From contig NZ_MQVV01000017.1 in assembly GCF_002954355.1 (NCBI RefSeq), positions 1-64,000 of the forward strand: a stretch of 64,000 nt of DNA, in the 5' to 3' direction. The notes beneath the pieces are model-generated. The model did no database searches. It was not told the DNA's origin and was given only the letters and a program-made list of their open reading frames with translations. This DNA is from Nonlabens tegetincola (GTDB lineage Bacteria; Bacteroidota; Bacteroidia; Flavobacteriales; Flavobacteriaceae). Both the position numbers and the translations under genes were made by a program. Positions 48,520 to 59,074 of the stretch are shown piece by piece (the stretch's first letter is position 1; every line of letters starts with the position of its first letter).

Positions 48520-50067
48520 TTAGTTTGTAAGTTCAACAGCTACACTTGATACACCTGGAAGGTTTACCTTAACTCCAGGAATAGCAGCTTTAATTTTAGC
48601 AAATTGAACGATATCACCCTTACGAGCTCTATTTAAAGCACTTTTTGCAGCACCATTTAATCTATTACCACTTACTGGTATAGCAGGCTGGCCAGGTACT
48701 TTAAATATAAAACTTGTAACTCTAGGCTTTAATTCAAAGTCAAAGTTTAAGAACTTAGCGTCAACATCAGATATAGCAAGCTGTTGACGTCCTTTTTTAA
48801 CATCGTCGTATTCACCTGCTACCATACCTGTAGGTCTTGGTAAGTTTTTGATACGGAAAGTTTTAGAATCAGAAACTGTTTCACCAGTAGATAATTTACC
48901 AGTAACATTAATCTTAACTTCTTTACCAGCACCAGGACTCATGATATAACTAGAACCACTTTGCTTTCTTAAACCAGGAGCAGATGCATTAACATTACCA
49001 CTTTGAACTCCTGCAAAAGTAATGGTCATTGGGTTATCTACACCACGATATACTACATTCATTTTATCAGCAGATATAGTTGCCGAATTAGGCTTAGCAA
49101 TAGTAGCAAAAGATTGTTCAACATCAACAGGTAAGTCCTCACCATCTTGTTCAAATATCAACTGACCTGTGATTTTGTGATCACCAACCGAACCTGCACC
49201 AACTTTTAGTACAACACGACCATCCTCAATGGCGTATTGATTTTCAGATAACGTTCTACCATCTAATTTCAGCTCAACTCTTTTAGGCTTTAACGTAGCA
49301 TCCTTTCTTCCTAAAACAATTTGACCATCAAAAGTCTCTCCATTATAGTAAGCAGCTTTAGGAGTCTCCATAAGAGTGGTATACTTATTCATACTCACTT
49401 CTTCCTTAAGAGCGCCAGTTGTTAATTTACTTAAAACTTCAGATTCAATATTCTTAACCTGACTTTGCAATAATGTAATCTTAGCAATTGAAGCAATTAA
49501 TGGAAAACCTTTATAGTGATAGTCCATGTATTCAACTTCTTTACCATCACGATTAGTTTCAGCTTTAGGTGTGAATTTATTATCTAATTCACTTTTTAAC
49601 TCTGCATTATCTGCAACAACTTGTTTCATGTTGTCACGATATTCTGTCATTCTAGATAAAAATTCTTCTCCTTCAGGGCGTAATTTATCACCTACAAAGA
49701 ACTTCTGATCAAGAAAGTCTGCCTTATCCATAACCTGATAATCCGTAGCATCCTCAACCGAACCTTCCATTTCTTCTTTAATATTTTGAAGATATTGATA
49801 GTATTCAGTAGATAATTGATCTACTTTATCTGCCTTTGCTTTAAGTGGAGCATATTTTTCAGGCTGGTCACTAGCTAATTGTGCTAGACCATCCATAGCA
49901 TTACTATTTTTTGCTGTCGCAGCAACATTGCTTTCTTCTATGTTTGCATTTAATAGACCAAATGCATTAAGAACTTCCTTACTCATATTAAGAGCAAGCA
50001 TCGCGATGAAAACCAGATACATCAGGTTAATCATCTTCTGTCTTGGGGACTGTTTTCCTCCTGCCAT
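48520..50067 (-). CDS. gldM: Type IX secretion motor protein GldM
   Basis: 515 residues. The start AGGKQSPRQKMINLMYLVFIAMLALNMSKEVLNAFG includes the single membrane helix and is diagnostic for GldM. The long periplasmic domains follow. With GldL it forms the proton-driven motor of the T9SS. It is 42 bp after gldL. Confidence 0.95.
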   Translation of the reverse strand: MAGGKQSPRQKMINLMYLVFIAMLALNMSKEVLNAFGLLNANIEESNVAATAKNSNAMDGLAQLASDQPEKYAPLKAKADKVDQLSTEYYQYLQNIKEEMEGSVEDATDYQVMDKADFLDQKFFVGDKLRPEGEEFLSRMTEYRDNMKQVVADNAELKSELDNKFTPKAETNRDGKEVEYMDYHYKGFPLIASIAKITLLQSQVKNIESEVLSKLTTGALKEEVSMNKYTTLMETPKAAYYNGETFDGQIVLGRKDATLKPKRVELKLDGRTLSENQYAIEDGRVVLKVGAGSVGDHKITGQLIFEQDGEDLPVDVEQSFATIAKPNSATISADKMNVVYRGVDNPMTITFAGVQSGNVNASAPGLRKQSGSSYIMSPGAGKEVKINVTGKLSTGETVSDSKTFRIKNLPRPTGMVAGEYDDVKKGRQQLAISDVDAKFLNFDFELKPRVTSFIFKVPGQPAIPVSGNRLNGAAKSALNRARKGDIVQFAKIKAAIPGVKVNLPGVSSVAVELTN

Positions 50068-50109
50068 AACTTTTTAATTAGTTGTTGTTAAATTAATTAA
50101 GCGAACTAA

Positions 50110-50775
50110 TTATGCTTTCATTGCTCCAAGCATGTTACCATACACACTGTTCAATGAAGATAAGTTATTAGCTAGTCCAGCCATTTGCTCCTGAAGTTTA
50201 GTAGCGTTTTCAGCGATTGCTTGATTAGCTTCAGCTTGTTTAGCACCGCTCTCTACTTGTACTTTGTAAAGACTGTTTAAAGATTCCATTTGAGCAGCTG
50301 CAAGAGCCATTTCCTCAGAATACTTTTTAGTAGAAGTCATAGCCTCAGTAGTTGGCTTAATACCTTCTGCTGCACCTTTAAAGCTACGGATGCTATCTCC
50401 TAAACTAGACATAAGTTCAGAATCAAGTTTAGCCTCCTTAAGCATTTCATCTAATTTTTTTGATAAAAGACCTTGTGCATCTTTAGGCTCTTCTACTTTT
50501 TTCTTTTTCCCACCAACTGCTTGACCACCAGCTAATTCTGGATAAACAAGTGACCAATCAAGATCATCTTCTACAGGTTCAAAAGCAGATATAAAGAAAA
50601 TTAAAGCTTCAGTAATCAGACCAATAGCAAGTAAGGTACCACCACCAATTTTAGCTCCACCACCTAATGGAATTTCCCAGTGAAGAATTTTGAATAATGC
50701 ACCGATAATTACAATTGAGGCTCCGATACCGTAAGCCATGTTAAATAATTTCTTAGTTGTTTTAGACTGTGCCAT
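50110..50775 (-). CDS. gldL: Type IX secretion motor protein GldL
   Basis: 221 residues. Two membrane helices near the start (NMAYGIGASIVIIGALFKILHW, then GTLLAIGLITEALIFFISAFE), a charged cytoplasmic helical tail. Matches GldL, the inner membrane motor partner of GldM. Same operon, 56 bp after gldK. Confidence 0.94.
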   Translation of the reverse strand: MAQSKTTKKLFNMAYGIGASIVIIGALFKILHWEIPLGGGAKIGGGTLLAIGLITEALIFFISAFEPVEDDLDWSLVYPELAGGQAVGGKKKKVEEPKDAQGLLSKKLDEMLKEAKLDSELMSSLGDSIRSFKGAAEGIKPTTEAMTSTKKYSEEMALAAAQMESLNSLYKVQVESGAKQAEANQAIAENATKLQEQMAGLANNLSSLNSVYGNMLGAMKA

Positions 50776-50831
50776 TTTTAAATAAGTGTTTAGTTAAGTT
50801 GTTAAGTTAAGATTTAATTAATTAAGGGGTA

Positions 50832-52202
50832 TTAGTTAGTAGCTGCATTAAGAGTAATATCAGTACCTTGATACGTTTGTACCGTACGGAAACCAATAAA
50901 ACTTCTTGCACTATCCTGGTATTCGTAGTCACGAGTTCCTACTTGTAAGAAGTATGATACATCCTTCCAAGATCCACCTCTAACACCTTTACGTTTATTT
51001 TCTTTATCATTTACTACAGGCGATAATGAACTCATAAATTCATAAGCTCCTGGCTCATATGAAGAATTCACCCATTCTGATACATTACCTGACATATTGT
51101 ATAAGTTGTAATCATTTGGTTCATAAGCATCTGCCTCTACCGTATAAACCGCTTGATCTGCTGCGTAATCACCTCTTAATGGCTTGAAGTTAGCAAGGAA
51201 ACAACCTCTATCATTTTTTGCATAAGGACCACCCCATGGATAAGTAGCTCCTTCCAATCCACCACGAGCAGCATATTCCCATTCTGCCTCACTTGGTAAA
51301 CGGTACTCAAATACTCTTTCCAGGTTACGTTGCTTTCTATACCCATTGTGATAAAGTGTTCTCCATTGACAGAACGCCTTAGCTTGTTTCCAGTTTACAC
51401 CTACTACAGGATAATTACTATAAGCTTCATGATAATAGTAATCATTGTGCATTGGCTCATTGTAACTGTAGTTAAAATCTCTAATCCATACTGTAGTGTC
51501 TGGATATACAGGAACTGGCTCTTGAGTTATAAAGTCTTTTCTAGATTTAGATTTGTCACGATTACGAGCAACTGCTTCTACATCGTACTCTGTGTACATA
51601 AACTGTAATTTGTCCGTATCGATAGTACGTTCTCCGTTATAAGCTTCCTCGTAAGGGATTAGGAAATTGTCATAAACCTCAGCATAAAATTCATCTGGAA
51701 TCTCCTCTGTATCCCAAATAAGATCAACATCACGATTTAATTTTCTTCCTTCATATCCAGTTGGGCCAAGACCTACGTAGTTATCTTGAAGGTATTGCTC
51801 CCAAGGAGTAAGCTCTCCTTCTTCACCATCAAGAAAGGCAAATTCCCCTATTCCATCATCACCAGGAGTAGCACCATTTTCATCTGCCATAATAGCTAGA
51901 TTTGTTCTAAAAATAGAGTCACGTACCCAGTTTGTAAACTGACGGTATTCTGCGTTTGTAATCTCAGTTTCATCCATGTAGAAAGATGGTACTGTAACAG
52001 TTTTAGCCGGCGCATTTCTAGTAGCAGCGATATCATCATCACTTTTACCCATTATAAACGCACCACCTGGTATAAGCGTCATACCATAAGGCTTTTCAGG
52101 ATGCCATTTCTTTCCTTTGGCACCTACTACCATTCCGCGGTCTCCTTTTCCACAACTAGCTACAAAAACTGCCACTGCTATAAGGACAAAAAACTTTTTC
52201 AT
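50832..52202 (-). CDS. gldK: Type IX secretion lipoprotein GldK
   Basis: 456 residues. Lipobox VASC with Cys17. The body is an FGE-sulfatase-like fold: MTLIPGGAFIMGKSDDD at the start, YRLPSEAEWEYAARGG and VRGGSWKD near the end. GldK anchors the T9SS ring at the outer membrane. First gene of the operon. Confidence 0.94.
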   Translation of the reverse strand: MKKFFVLIAVAVFVASCGKGDRGMVVGAKGKKWHPEKPYGMTLIPGGAFIMGKSDDDIAATRNAPAKTVTVPSFYMDETEITNAEYRQFTNWVRDSIFRTNLAIMADENGATPGDDGIGEFAFLDGEEGELTPWEQYLQDNYVGLGPTGYEGRKLNRDVDLIWDTEEIPDEFYAEVYDNFLIPYEEAYNGERTIDTDKLQFMYTEYDVEAVARNRDKSKSRKDFITQEPVPVYPDTTVWIRDFNYSYNEPMHNDYYYHEAYSNYPVVGVNWKQAKAFCQWRTLYHNGYRKQRNLERVFEYRLPSEAEWEYAARGGLEGATYPWGGPYAKNDRGCFLANFKPLRGDYAADQAVYTVEADAYEPNDYNLYNMSGNVSEWVNSSYEPGAYEFMSSLSPVVNDKENKRKGVRGGSWKDVSYFLQVGTRDYEYQDSARSFIGFRTVQTYQGTDITLNAATN

Positions 52203-52239
52203 AAGGTATCTTAAGTTATCTTTATGAGATTTAAGGCCG

Positions 52240-52270
52240 TAAACCTATTATTTTATTTATAATTCCACAA
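52240..52270 (-). promoter_or_regulatory. gldK: Possible gldKLMN promoter
   Basis: On the minus strand, TTG (52268-52270) and TAGGTTTA (52240-52247) are 20 bp apart, close to the Bacteroidota promoter (TTG, 17-23 bp, TAnnTTTG). A one-base departure in the second box makes it uncertain. Confidence 0.35.
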
Positions 52271-52314
52271 CTTTTTTTTATGATTAATTTAAAGAAACTA
52301 TCGATAAAATGTTG

Positions 52315-53475
52315 CTAAAATTCGTTTTTCTTCCTAGCTCTTAACCATTTATCAGGAAGATGTTGATTGCAAGCTTCTTGATAATCTTGATAAGAACAAG
52401 GTAATAACGTATGTTGTTTTAATTTATTATTGACTCCTTGAATAAAAGGTATTTCTATCCACCAGCGCCCAGTATTACTACTCTTGTAAAATATAAGTAT
52501 CTCGTCCTCAACAGGTACCTGATACTTTAATACATTATCATCGATATTCAATGGATACTCACCGCTGCGATAATTGTAACCTTCGATAAAATACCAAACT
52601 ATCTCTGCTACCAACTGCGCAGGTGTATCTATTGCCTCCAGAACAGTCTCAAAAACACCAAATACTTTTAACCTATCACTAATTCCAGCGTACCTGGAAA
52701 GACTGCAAATTTGCTTACCATTAAATCCATTAGGGTTCGCTTTCGCGAAAGCGAGATCACCACTACGAACCGATTGTAAATCGATACCTACCAAGTCTGC
52801 ATCTCTCATATGAGGCTCTGCCAAGGTGATATCCTGATCCAACGCACCTAATCGATCTGCTTCAAAATACATGCGTTGCAACAACTCAATTTCGTCTTGC
52901 GAATTGAAATAGGTTTGAAAACCAAGGTTGGTATAATTGAATAAATTATAGGGCTGTTCCGTCACCATTTTACCAACGTAATTGCGTGAGGTAATGGGCG
53001 CATTGATATCGCCTAAGTCAAACCTACAATCAACATTCAACGCATTAATCATTGTATAATGCTCATCAAATGCTCGATACATAGGATACATAAGATCTTG
53101 ACTACCACCAATGTATATAGGTATAATTTTTCTTAAGAGAAAAAATTCGGTAAGCTGTCTTACCACGAAATAGGTATCTTCAACAGTTTCACCAGGAAAA
53201 ACATCTCCTAAATCGGCTATGGTTGATGTCCAGTTTCCTGGATACAATTCGTACAGCTTTCTTCTAATATGATCCAAGGTTTTAACTTGAATCAAGGCAT
53301 TATTATCCTTACGGTTTTCTAACAGACCGATGATCACCAAATCCACATTTTGCAAGTCTGGCATACCATCTTGCTCTGTATGAATTTGTATTGTTTGTCC
53401 TAAAGTGGCTGGTGGTTGCAACATTGCATGAGCCACCGCAAGCTCATGAACTGGGTTTAAAAAATCCAGAGACAT
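52315..53475 (-). CDS. Arginase-fold protein with degraded metal site
   Basis: 386 residues of the arginase/formiminoglutamase fold. GGSQDLMYPMYRAF, VDCRFDLGD and VGIDLQSVRSGD align to the three metal motifs. In active enzymes these are GGDH, DAHxD and SxDxDxxDP. Here three ligands seem lost (His to Gln126, His to Arg151, Asp to Gln234) while Asp149, Asp153 and Asp232 remain. A two-manganese centre is therefore unlikely. It sits between topA (3 bp) and gldK, as in other Flavobacteria. Its role may be structural or ligand-binding; unknown. A palindrome copy lies at 52738 (LAFAKAN). Confidence 0.75.
   Translation of the reverse strand: MSLDFLNPVHELAVAHAMLQPPATLGQTIQIHTEQDGMPDLQNVDLVIIGLLENRKDNNALIQVKTLDHIRRKLYELYPGNWTSTIADLGDVFPGETVEDTYFVVRQLTEFFLLRKIIPIYIGGSQDLMYPMYRAFDEHYTMINALNVDCRFDLGDINAPITSRNYVGKMVTEQPYNLFNYTNLGFQTYFNSQDEIELLQRMYFEADRLGALDQDITLAEPHMRDADLVGIDLQSVRSGDLAFAKANPNGFNGKQICSLSRYAGISDRLKVFGVFETVLEAIDTPAQLVAEIVWYFIEGYNYRSGEYPLNIDDNVLKYQVPVEDEILIFYKSSNTGRWWIEIPFIQGVNNKLKQHTLLPCSYQDYQEACNQHLPDKWLRARKKNEF
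52738..52753. repeat. Dispersed palindrome, copy 12
   Basis: Perfect 16-mer, read LAFAKAN in the arginase-fold gene, just after its last metal motif. Confidence 0.95.
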
Positions 53476-53477
53476 GT

Positions 53478-55976
53478 TTATTTTTTAGTACTCTTACGAG
53501 TGGTTTTTTTCTTAGTTGTTTTCTTTTTAGGAGCTTTTTTTGCAATTAATTCTTGAGCTTTTTCTAGAGTAATACTTAACGGATCGATAGTTTTTGCTAG
53601 TTCCACCTTAGTCTTACCTTTAATGATATTATGCCTACCCCATCGAGCCTTTTCAATTCTTATACCTTCTTCTTCCCAATCAACTATCAGCTTGTCTTTT
53701 TCCTTTTGAATTTTATCTTTAATTAAAGTTTCAATATCTGAATTAGACAGGTTATCAAAGTCGTACTTTTTGTTTACTGAAATAAACATACCACTCCATT
53801 TTATAAATGGCCCAAATCTACCAACTCCTTTAGTAACCGGTTGGCCGTCATATTCATAAATTGGAGCATCGGCCTTTTCTTTTTCTTCTATAAGCTCCAT
53901 AGCACGATCTAGTGATATACTCATTGGATCATCTGTTTTCTCCAAGGAAACAAATGTTTTACCGTTGAATTTAACATAAGGACCATATCGTCCTTGATTA
54001 ACTTCAACAGGATGCCCATTGTATTCACCCAAAGTTCTAGGAAGTTTAAAAAGCTCTAAAGCTTCTTCTAAAGTAATCGTCGATAGATTTTGAGAAGGCA
54101 GTAAGCTAGCAAACTGAGGCTTCTCTTCATCCTCTACAGTACCTATTTGAGCCATAGCTCCAAACCTTCCTAATCGAACACTTATAGGTTTACCGCTTTC
54201 AGGATGTGTTCCTAGGATACGTTCACCTACTTCTCGTTCGGCATTTTCTGCTACGTCCTTAACTTTAGGATGAAAGTCTTTATAGAAAGACTGCATCATA
54301 TCAGTCCATTCTTCTTTTCCTTCGGCGATGTTATCGAAAGACTCTTCTACTTTGGCTGTAAAATTATAATCTAAGATATCACCAAAATGCTCTACTAAGA
54401 AGTCATTCACAACTCTTCCTACATCCGTAGGAATCATTTTACCTTTATTTGATCCTGTTTTTTCAGTTAATTCTTGAATCTGAACTTCTTCATCAACCAA
54501 AGTGAATTGTTTGTAAGATCTTTCTTCTCCTGTATCTTGACCTTTTTCAATATACTTACGATTTTGAATGGTCGTAATTGTAGGTGCGTATGTAGAAGGT
54601 CTACCAATACCTAATTCTTCTAGTTTTTTAACCAATGAAGCTTCCGTATAACGGTATGGTGGTCGTGAGAAACGCTCGGTAGCAGTTATAGATTTTGAAT
54701 CTAAAACATCTCCAACGGTTAAATCTGGTAACAGTCCTTCTTGTTCTAGGTCTTCATCATCAGTTCCTTCTAGGTATACTTTTAAAAAACCTTCGAATTT
54801 TACGATTTCACCATTTGCAGTGAATTCTTTATCGTGAGTACTAGCACTTATAGAAACGTTGGTTCTTTCAAGTTTAGCATCACTCATCTGGCTGGCTATA
54901 GCTCTTTTCCATATGAGCTCGTATAATCTGATTTGATCTCTATCGGCTCCTGCACTATGGACAGCAAAGTCAGTTGGCCTTATAGCCTCGTGAGCCTCTT
55001 GAGCTCCTTTAGACTTTCCTTTATAATTACGCTCTTTATGGTATTTATCTCCGTATGCCTTATTTATTTCCTCCTTGGCACCGTTTTTTGCTTCATTACT
55101 TAAGTTAACCGAGTCGGTTCTCATATAAGTAATCAATCCAGCTTCATACAATCGTTGTGCAAGTTGCATGGTACGACTTACATTGAAGTATAATTTCCTT
55201 GAAGCCTCTTGCTGTAATGTTGATGTAGTAAATGGTGGCGCTGGAGATTTACTAGCTGGCTTTTTGGTTAGATTTGAAACCTTAAAAGTAGCTCCTTTAT
55301 TGGATTCTAAAAACTCCTCTGCTTCCTTAGTAGAATCAAGTGAACTTGGTAATTTTGCTTTGACTAGCTTACCTTCTTTTGAAAGGAATTCCGCATCAAC
55401 CCTAAAGAAGTTTGTTGAATTAAACTTCAAGATTTCATCCTCGCGTTCTACTATTAATCGAACTGCCACACTTTGCACACGACCAGCACTTGCACCACCT
55501 TTGACCTTTCTCCATAATATAGGAGAAATCTCATATCCTACTATACGGTCTAGCACTCGTCTAGCCTGTTGAGCATTTACAAGATCATAATCTATCGTTC
55601 TAGGATTATCAATTGCCTTTTGAACAGCGCTTTTAGTGATCGCATTAAATACAATACGTTTTGTTTTTTCCTTTTTGAGATCTAGTTGTTCAGCAAGGTG
55701 CCATGCAATAGCTTCTCCTTCTCGATCTTCATCACTCGCTAACCAAACAATTTCGCAATCGGCAGCTAATTTTTTAAGCTTTTTAACCAGATCTTTTTTA
55801 TCACTAGAAACAATATATTTAGGTGTAAAATCTTTATCGACATTAACACCTAATTCCTTGGCAGGAAGGTCAGCAATGTGACCAAAACTAGATGCTACTT
55901 TGAAATCTTTTCCTAGAAATTTTTCAATAGTTTTTGCCTTGGCAGGCGACTCTACTATTACAAGATTTTTTGCCAT
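53478..55976 (-). CDS. topA: DNA topoisomerase I
   Basis: 832 residues from ATG 55976 (MAKNLVIVESPAKAKTIEKFLG); the longer frame to 56000 adds eight residues with no family support. TOPRIM domain DEDREGEAIAWHL, active Tyr in YMRTDSVNL. The C-terminus has topoisomerase repeats (GRYGPYVKFNG, GRFGPFIKWSG, GRHNIIKGK) and a Lys-rich tail instead of zinc fingers. Relaxes negative supercoils. Followed at 3 bp by the arginase-fold gene. Confidence 0.95.
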   Translation of the reverse strand: MAKNLVIVESPAKAKTIEKFLGKDFKVASSFGHIADLPAKELGVNVDKDFTPKYIVSSDKKDLVKKLKKLAADCEIVWLASDEDREGEAIAWHLAEQLDLKKEKTKRIVFNAITKSAVQKAIDNPRTIDYDLVNAQQARRVLDRIVGYEISPILWRKVKGGASAGRVQSVAVRLIVEREDEILKFNSTNFFRVDAEFLSKEGKLVKAKLPSSLDSTKEAEEFLESNKGATFKVSNLTKKPASKSPAPPFTTSTLQQEASRKLYFNVSRTMQLAQRLYEAGLITYMRTDSVNLSNEAKNGAKEEINKAYGDKYHKERNYKGKSKGAQEAHEAIRPTDFAVHSAGADRDQIRLYELIWKRAIASQMSDAKLERTNVSISASTHDKEFTANGEIVKFEGFLKVYLEGTDDEDLEQEGLLPDLTVGDVLDSKSITATERFSRPPYRYTEASLVKKLEELGIGRPSTYAPTITTIQNRKYIEKGQDTGEERSYKQFTLVDEEVQIQELTEKTGSNKGKMIPTDVGRVVNDFLVEHFGDILDYNFTAKVEESFDNIAEGKEEWTDMMQSFYKDFHPKVKDVAENAEREVGERILGTHPESGKPISVRLGRFGAMAQIGTVEDEEKPQFASLLPSQNLSTITLEEALELFKLPRTLGEYNGHPVEVNQGRYGPYVKFNGKTFVSLEKTDDPMSISLDRAMELIEEKEKADAPIYEYDGQPVTKGVGRFGPFIKWSGMFISVNKKYDFDNLSNSDIETLIKDKIQKEKDKLIVDWEEEGIRIEKARWGRHNIIKGKTKVELAKTIDPLSITLEKAQELIAKKAPKKKTTKKKTTRKSTKK

Positions 55977-56299
55977 TAAGTTTTGAAATTTGAAATGCAA
56001 AGTTATAGTTAAAATAATTAGAGAGTCTAAATAATTGTTAAACCAATATTTTTTATGATTATAAAAAGCTGTTGATCAGCGTTTTACCTTTAAATATTCT
56101 TTTAAACCAAATAATCATAGATAATTCTCCCTTTTCGTATTATTCTTTTTAGGTTATTAATAGGCAAACCAACTTTTGAACTTTTTCCTCAGAAAGAGCA
56201 TAAATATCTGTTAGAATGTTAAGGTGACAGATTGTCATTAAACCAAAAAAACAAACTATCTTTGCACCACCTAAAAAAAGGTGAAATACTAAGGAGACG
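55977..56299. other. Divergent promoter region between topA and miaB
   Basis: About 323 bp with no gene. It serves topA on the minus strand and miaB on the plus strand. The plus-strand promoter-like motif is listed separately; I see no clear minus-strand motif or riboswitch. Confidence 0.5.
56232..56264 (+). promoter_or_regulatory. miaB: Probable miaB promoter
   Basis: TTG (56232-56234), a 22 bp spacer and TATCTTTG (56257-56264) match the Bacteroidota sigma-ABfm-type promoter. An unusually strong AAGGAG (56291-56296) precedes the ATG by 3 bases, rare in this phylum. Confidence 0.55.
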
Positions 56300-57766
56300 A
56301 TGGAAAAAGTAATTGAAGAAGAAAAGCAAGGAACTACTGTTCAATTAAATGATAAAAAAGAGAACGGCCGTAAGTTGTACATAGAGAGCTACGGTTGTCA
56401 AATGAATTTTTCAGATAGTGAGATTGTTGCATCAATCTTGGCTAAAGAAGGTTTTAACACTACTAATACTCTTGAAGAAGCAGACCTAGTTCTAGTTAAC
56501 ACATGCTCCATTCGTGAGAAAGCGGAACAAACAGTTCGTAAAAGATTAGAGAAATTTAATCGAGTAAAAGAGCGCGACAATCCAAACATGAAAGTTGGGG
56601 TTCTAGGCTGTATGGCAGAAAGGCTTAAATCTAAATTTCTTGAAGAAGAGAAAATTGTAGACATGGTTGTAGGACCAGATGCCTACAAAGACCTTCCAAA
56701 TCTTGTAGCAGAAATCGATGAAGGTCGTGATGCTGTTAATGTAATTTTATCTAAAGAAGAAACCTATGGTGATGTTGCACCTGTAAGATTACATAGTAAT
56801 GGTGTCACTGCATTTGTATCCATAACTAGAGGTTGCGATAACATGTGTACGTTTTGTGTGGTTCCTTTTACAAGAGGACGTGAACGTAGTCGTGATCCTC
56901 AATCTATCTTAGAAGAAATTCAAGATTTGGTAAACAAAGGTTTTAAGGAAGTAACTCTTCTAGGACAAAACGTTGATTCGTATTTGTGGTATGGCGGTGG
57001 TCTTAAGAAAGATTTTAAAAAGGCGAGCCCAATGGCACAGGCTACTGCAGTAGATTTTGCCAAGCTTCTGCATATAGTTGCTAAGGCTCAACCTAATTTA
57101 AGAGTACGCTTTTCTACAAGCAATCCACAAGATATTAGTGATGATGTTCTCCATGCTATGGCAGCACATCGTAATATTTGTAATTATATACACTTACCTG
57201 TACAGTCAGGAAGTGATCGTATATTAAAAGAAATGAATCGACTGCATACCCGTCAAGAATACATGGATTTGATTGATCGTATTCATGACATTATTGAGGA
57301 TTGCGCAATTTCTCAAGATATGATCGCTGGATTCCCAACTGAGACCGAAGCAGATCATCAAGACACTTTAAGTCTTATGGAATATGTAAAGTATGACTAT
57401 GGTTTCATGTTTGCTTATAGTGAGAGACCTGGTACTATGGCTGCAAGAAAAATGGAAGATGATGTTCCTGAAGAAGTAAAGAAAAGACGTTTATCAGAGA
57501 TAATCGATGTACAACGTCGTACCGGTCTAGAAAGAGCTCAATACTTTGTAGGAAAGACTGTAGAGGTACTTATTGAAAAAGAGTCTAAACGATCTGATCA
57601 ACATTGGGCAGGACGCAACTCTCAAAATTACATGACCGTTTTTCCAAAAGGTAATTTTAAGGTTGGCGATTTTGTAATGGTCAAAATAACAGACTGCACT
57701 AGCGCAACTCTAATAGGTGAAGCTGTTGGATATAGTGATATGACAGGCCCAATCACGATTAAATAA
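56300..57766 (+). CDS. miaB: tRNA-2-methylthio-N6-dimethylallyladenosine synthase MiaB
   Basis: 488 residues. N-terminal UPF0004 domain ([15 protein letters not shown]) with Cys33, Cys69 and Cys104 for one iron-sulfur cluster, and radical-SAM CDNMCTFC (Cys179, Cys183, Cys186). A TRAM domain ends it. Adds methylthio to A37 of tRNAs. First gene of a run with the sigma-54 activator, 6 bp downstream. Confidence 0.95.
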   Translation: MEKVIEEEKQGTTVQLNDKKENGRKLYIESYGCQMNFSDSEIVASILAKEGFNTTNTLEEADLVLVNTCSIREKAEQTVRKRLEKFNRVKERDNPNMKVGVLGCMAERLKSKFLEEEKIVDMVVGPDAYKDLPNLVAEIDEGRDAVNVILSKEETYGDVAPVRLHSNGVTAFVSITRGCDNMCTFCVVPFTRGRERSRDPQSILEEIQDLVNKGFKEVTLLGQNVDSYLWYGGGLKKDFKKASPMAQATAVDFAKLLHIVAKAQPNLRVRFSTSNPQDISDDVLHAMAAHRNICNYIHLPVQSGSDRILKEMNRLHTRQEYMDLIDRIHDIIEDCAISQDMIAGFPTETEADHQDTLSLMEYVKYDYGFMFAYSERPGTMAARKMEDDVPEEVKKRRLSEIIDVQRRTGLERAQYFVGKTVEVLIEKESKRSDQHWAGRNSQNYMTVFPKGNFKVGDFVMVKITDCTSATLIGEAVGYSDMTGPITIK

Positions 57767-57772
57767 TAGTTT

Positions 57773-59074
57773 ATGGAAGGGATACAAGCTATAAAACAAA
57801 GATTTGAGTTAATTGGTAACGACCCTAGTTTTAATCGTGCTATTCAAAAATCCCTGCAAGTTGCTCCTACTGATATTTCAGTATTAGTAACGGGAGAAAG
57901 CGGTGTTGGTAAAGAAAGTATTCCTAGAATTATACATTCTCAATCCTTTAGAAAACACGCCAAATATATAGCCGTAAACTGTGGTGCAATCCCAGAAGGA
58001 ACCATAGACTCTGAACTTTTTGGGCATGAAAAAGGCGCTTTTACTGGAGCTACACAAACAAGATCTGGTTATTTTGAAGTCGCCGATGGCGGAACCATAT
58101 TCTTAGATGAAGTAGGTGAATTACCACTACCTACACAAGTAAGATTGTTGCGAGTTCTAGAAAATGGTGAGTTTCTAAAAGTAGGATCCTCAAAAGTTCA
58201 AAAGACTGATGTTAGAATTGTAGCAGCCACAAACGTCAAAATGTTTGAAGCTATTGAGAAAGGGAAGTTTAGAGAAGATCTGTATTATCGATTAAGTACA
58301 GTAGAAATTCACTTACCGCCATTACGCGAGCGTAAAGGTGATATTCATTTGTTATTTAGAAAATTTGCTAGTGATTTTGCTACCAAGTACAAAATGCCAA
58401 CTATCAGATTAGATGAGGACGCAGTACGCTTATTAACCAATTACAGATGGAGTGGAAATATCAGACAATTACGCAACATTGCCGAGCAAATAAGCGTTCT
58501 TGAACAGGAACGTAATATCAATGTAGCTACCTTACGTAATTATCTACCAGACATTGGCACTCATTTACCTGCCGTGGTAGGAGAAAACAAAAAAGCCGAC
58601 AGTGATTTTGCAAACGAGCGTGAAATACTTTACAAAGTGCTGTTTGATATGAAAAATGATTTGAATGATCTTAAAAAGCTCACTCACGATTTGATGGCTA
58701 GCGGTAACATGAAAGATGTGTCAGAAGAGAATTCTGGTTTAATTCAACGTATTTATGGCAACAATAATGATTCTAGTACAGACTATGAAGAAGTTATTGA
58801 TAATGCCTATGAAATAACCAATGAAGATTCTTTTCATGAGGATAAATTACCTATAGAATATCAACCTCAATCTTCCATGGCTTCATCTGTATCAGACAGG
58901 TATGATTTTGCTCAAGAAATTGAAGAAGAAGAATCTTTAAGCCTAGAGGAAAAGGAAATTGAATTAATTAAAAAATCTCTTGAACGTCACAAGGGAAAAC
59001 GCAAAGCAGCCGCAGAAGATTTAGGAATTTCAGAACGCACCTTATATCGAAAAATTAAGCAGTATGACCTTTAA
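57773..59074 (+). CDS. Sigma-54 interacting transcriptional activator
   Basis: 433 residues. AAA+ domain: Walker A GESGVGKE (41-48), GAFTGA loop (88-93) for sigma-54 contact, Walker B GTIFLDE (108-113). A long variable linker and a C-terminal Fis-type HTH (KRKAAAEDLGISERTLYRKI) follow. There is no N-terminal receiver or sensor domain, so control may be through protein level or partner. It overlaps lptE by 11 bp. Confidence 0.9.
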   Translation: MEGIQAIKQRFELIGNDPSFNRAIQKSLQVAPTDISVLVTGESGVGKESIPRIIHSQSFRKHAKYIAVNCGAIPEGTIDSELFGHEKGAFTGATQTRSGYFEVADGGTIFLDEVGELPLPTQVRLLRVLENGEFLKVGSSKVQKTDVRIVAATNVKMFEAIEKGKFREDLYYRLSTVEIHLPPLRERKGDIHLLFRKFASDFATKYKMPTIRLDEDAVRLLTNYRWSGNIRQLRNIAEQISVLEQERNINVATLRNYLPDIGTHLPAVVGENKKADSDFANEREILYKVLFDMKNDLNDLKKLTHDLMASGNMKDVSEENSGLIQRIYGNNNDSSTDYEEVIDNAYEITNEDSFHEDKLPIEYQPQSSMASSVSDRYDFAQEIEEEESLSLEEKEIELIKKSLERHKGKRKAAAEDLGISERTLYRKIKQYDL

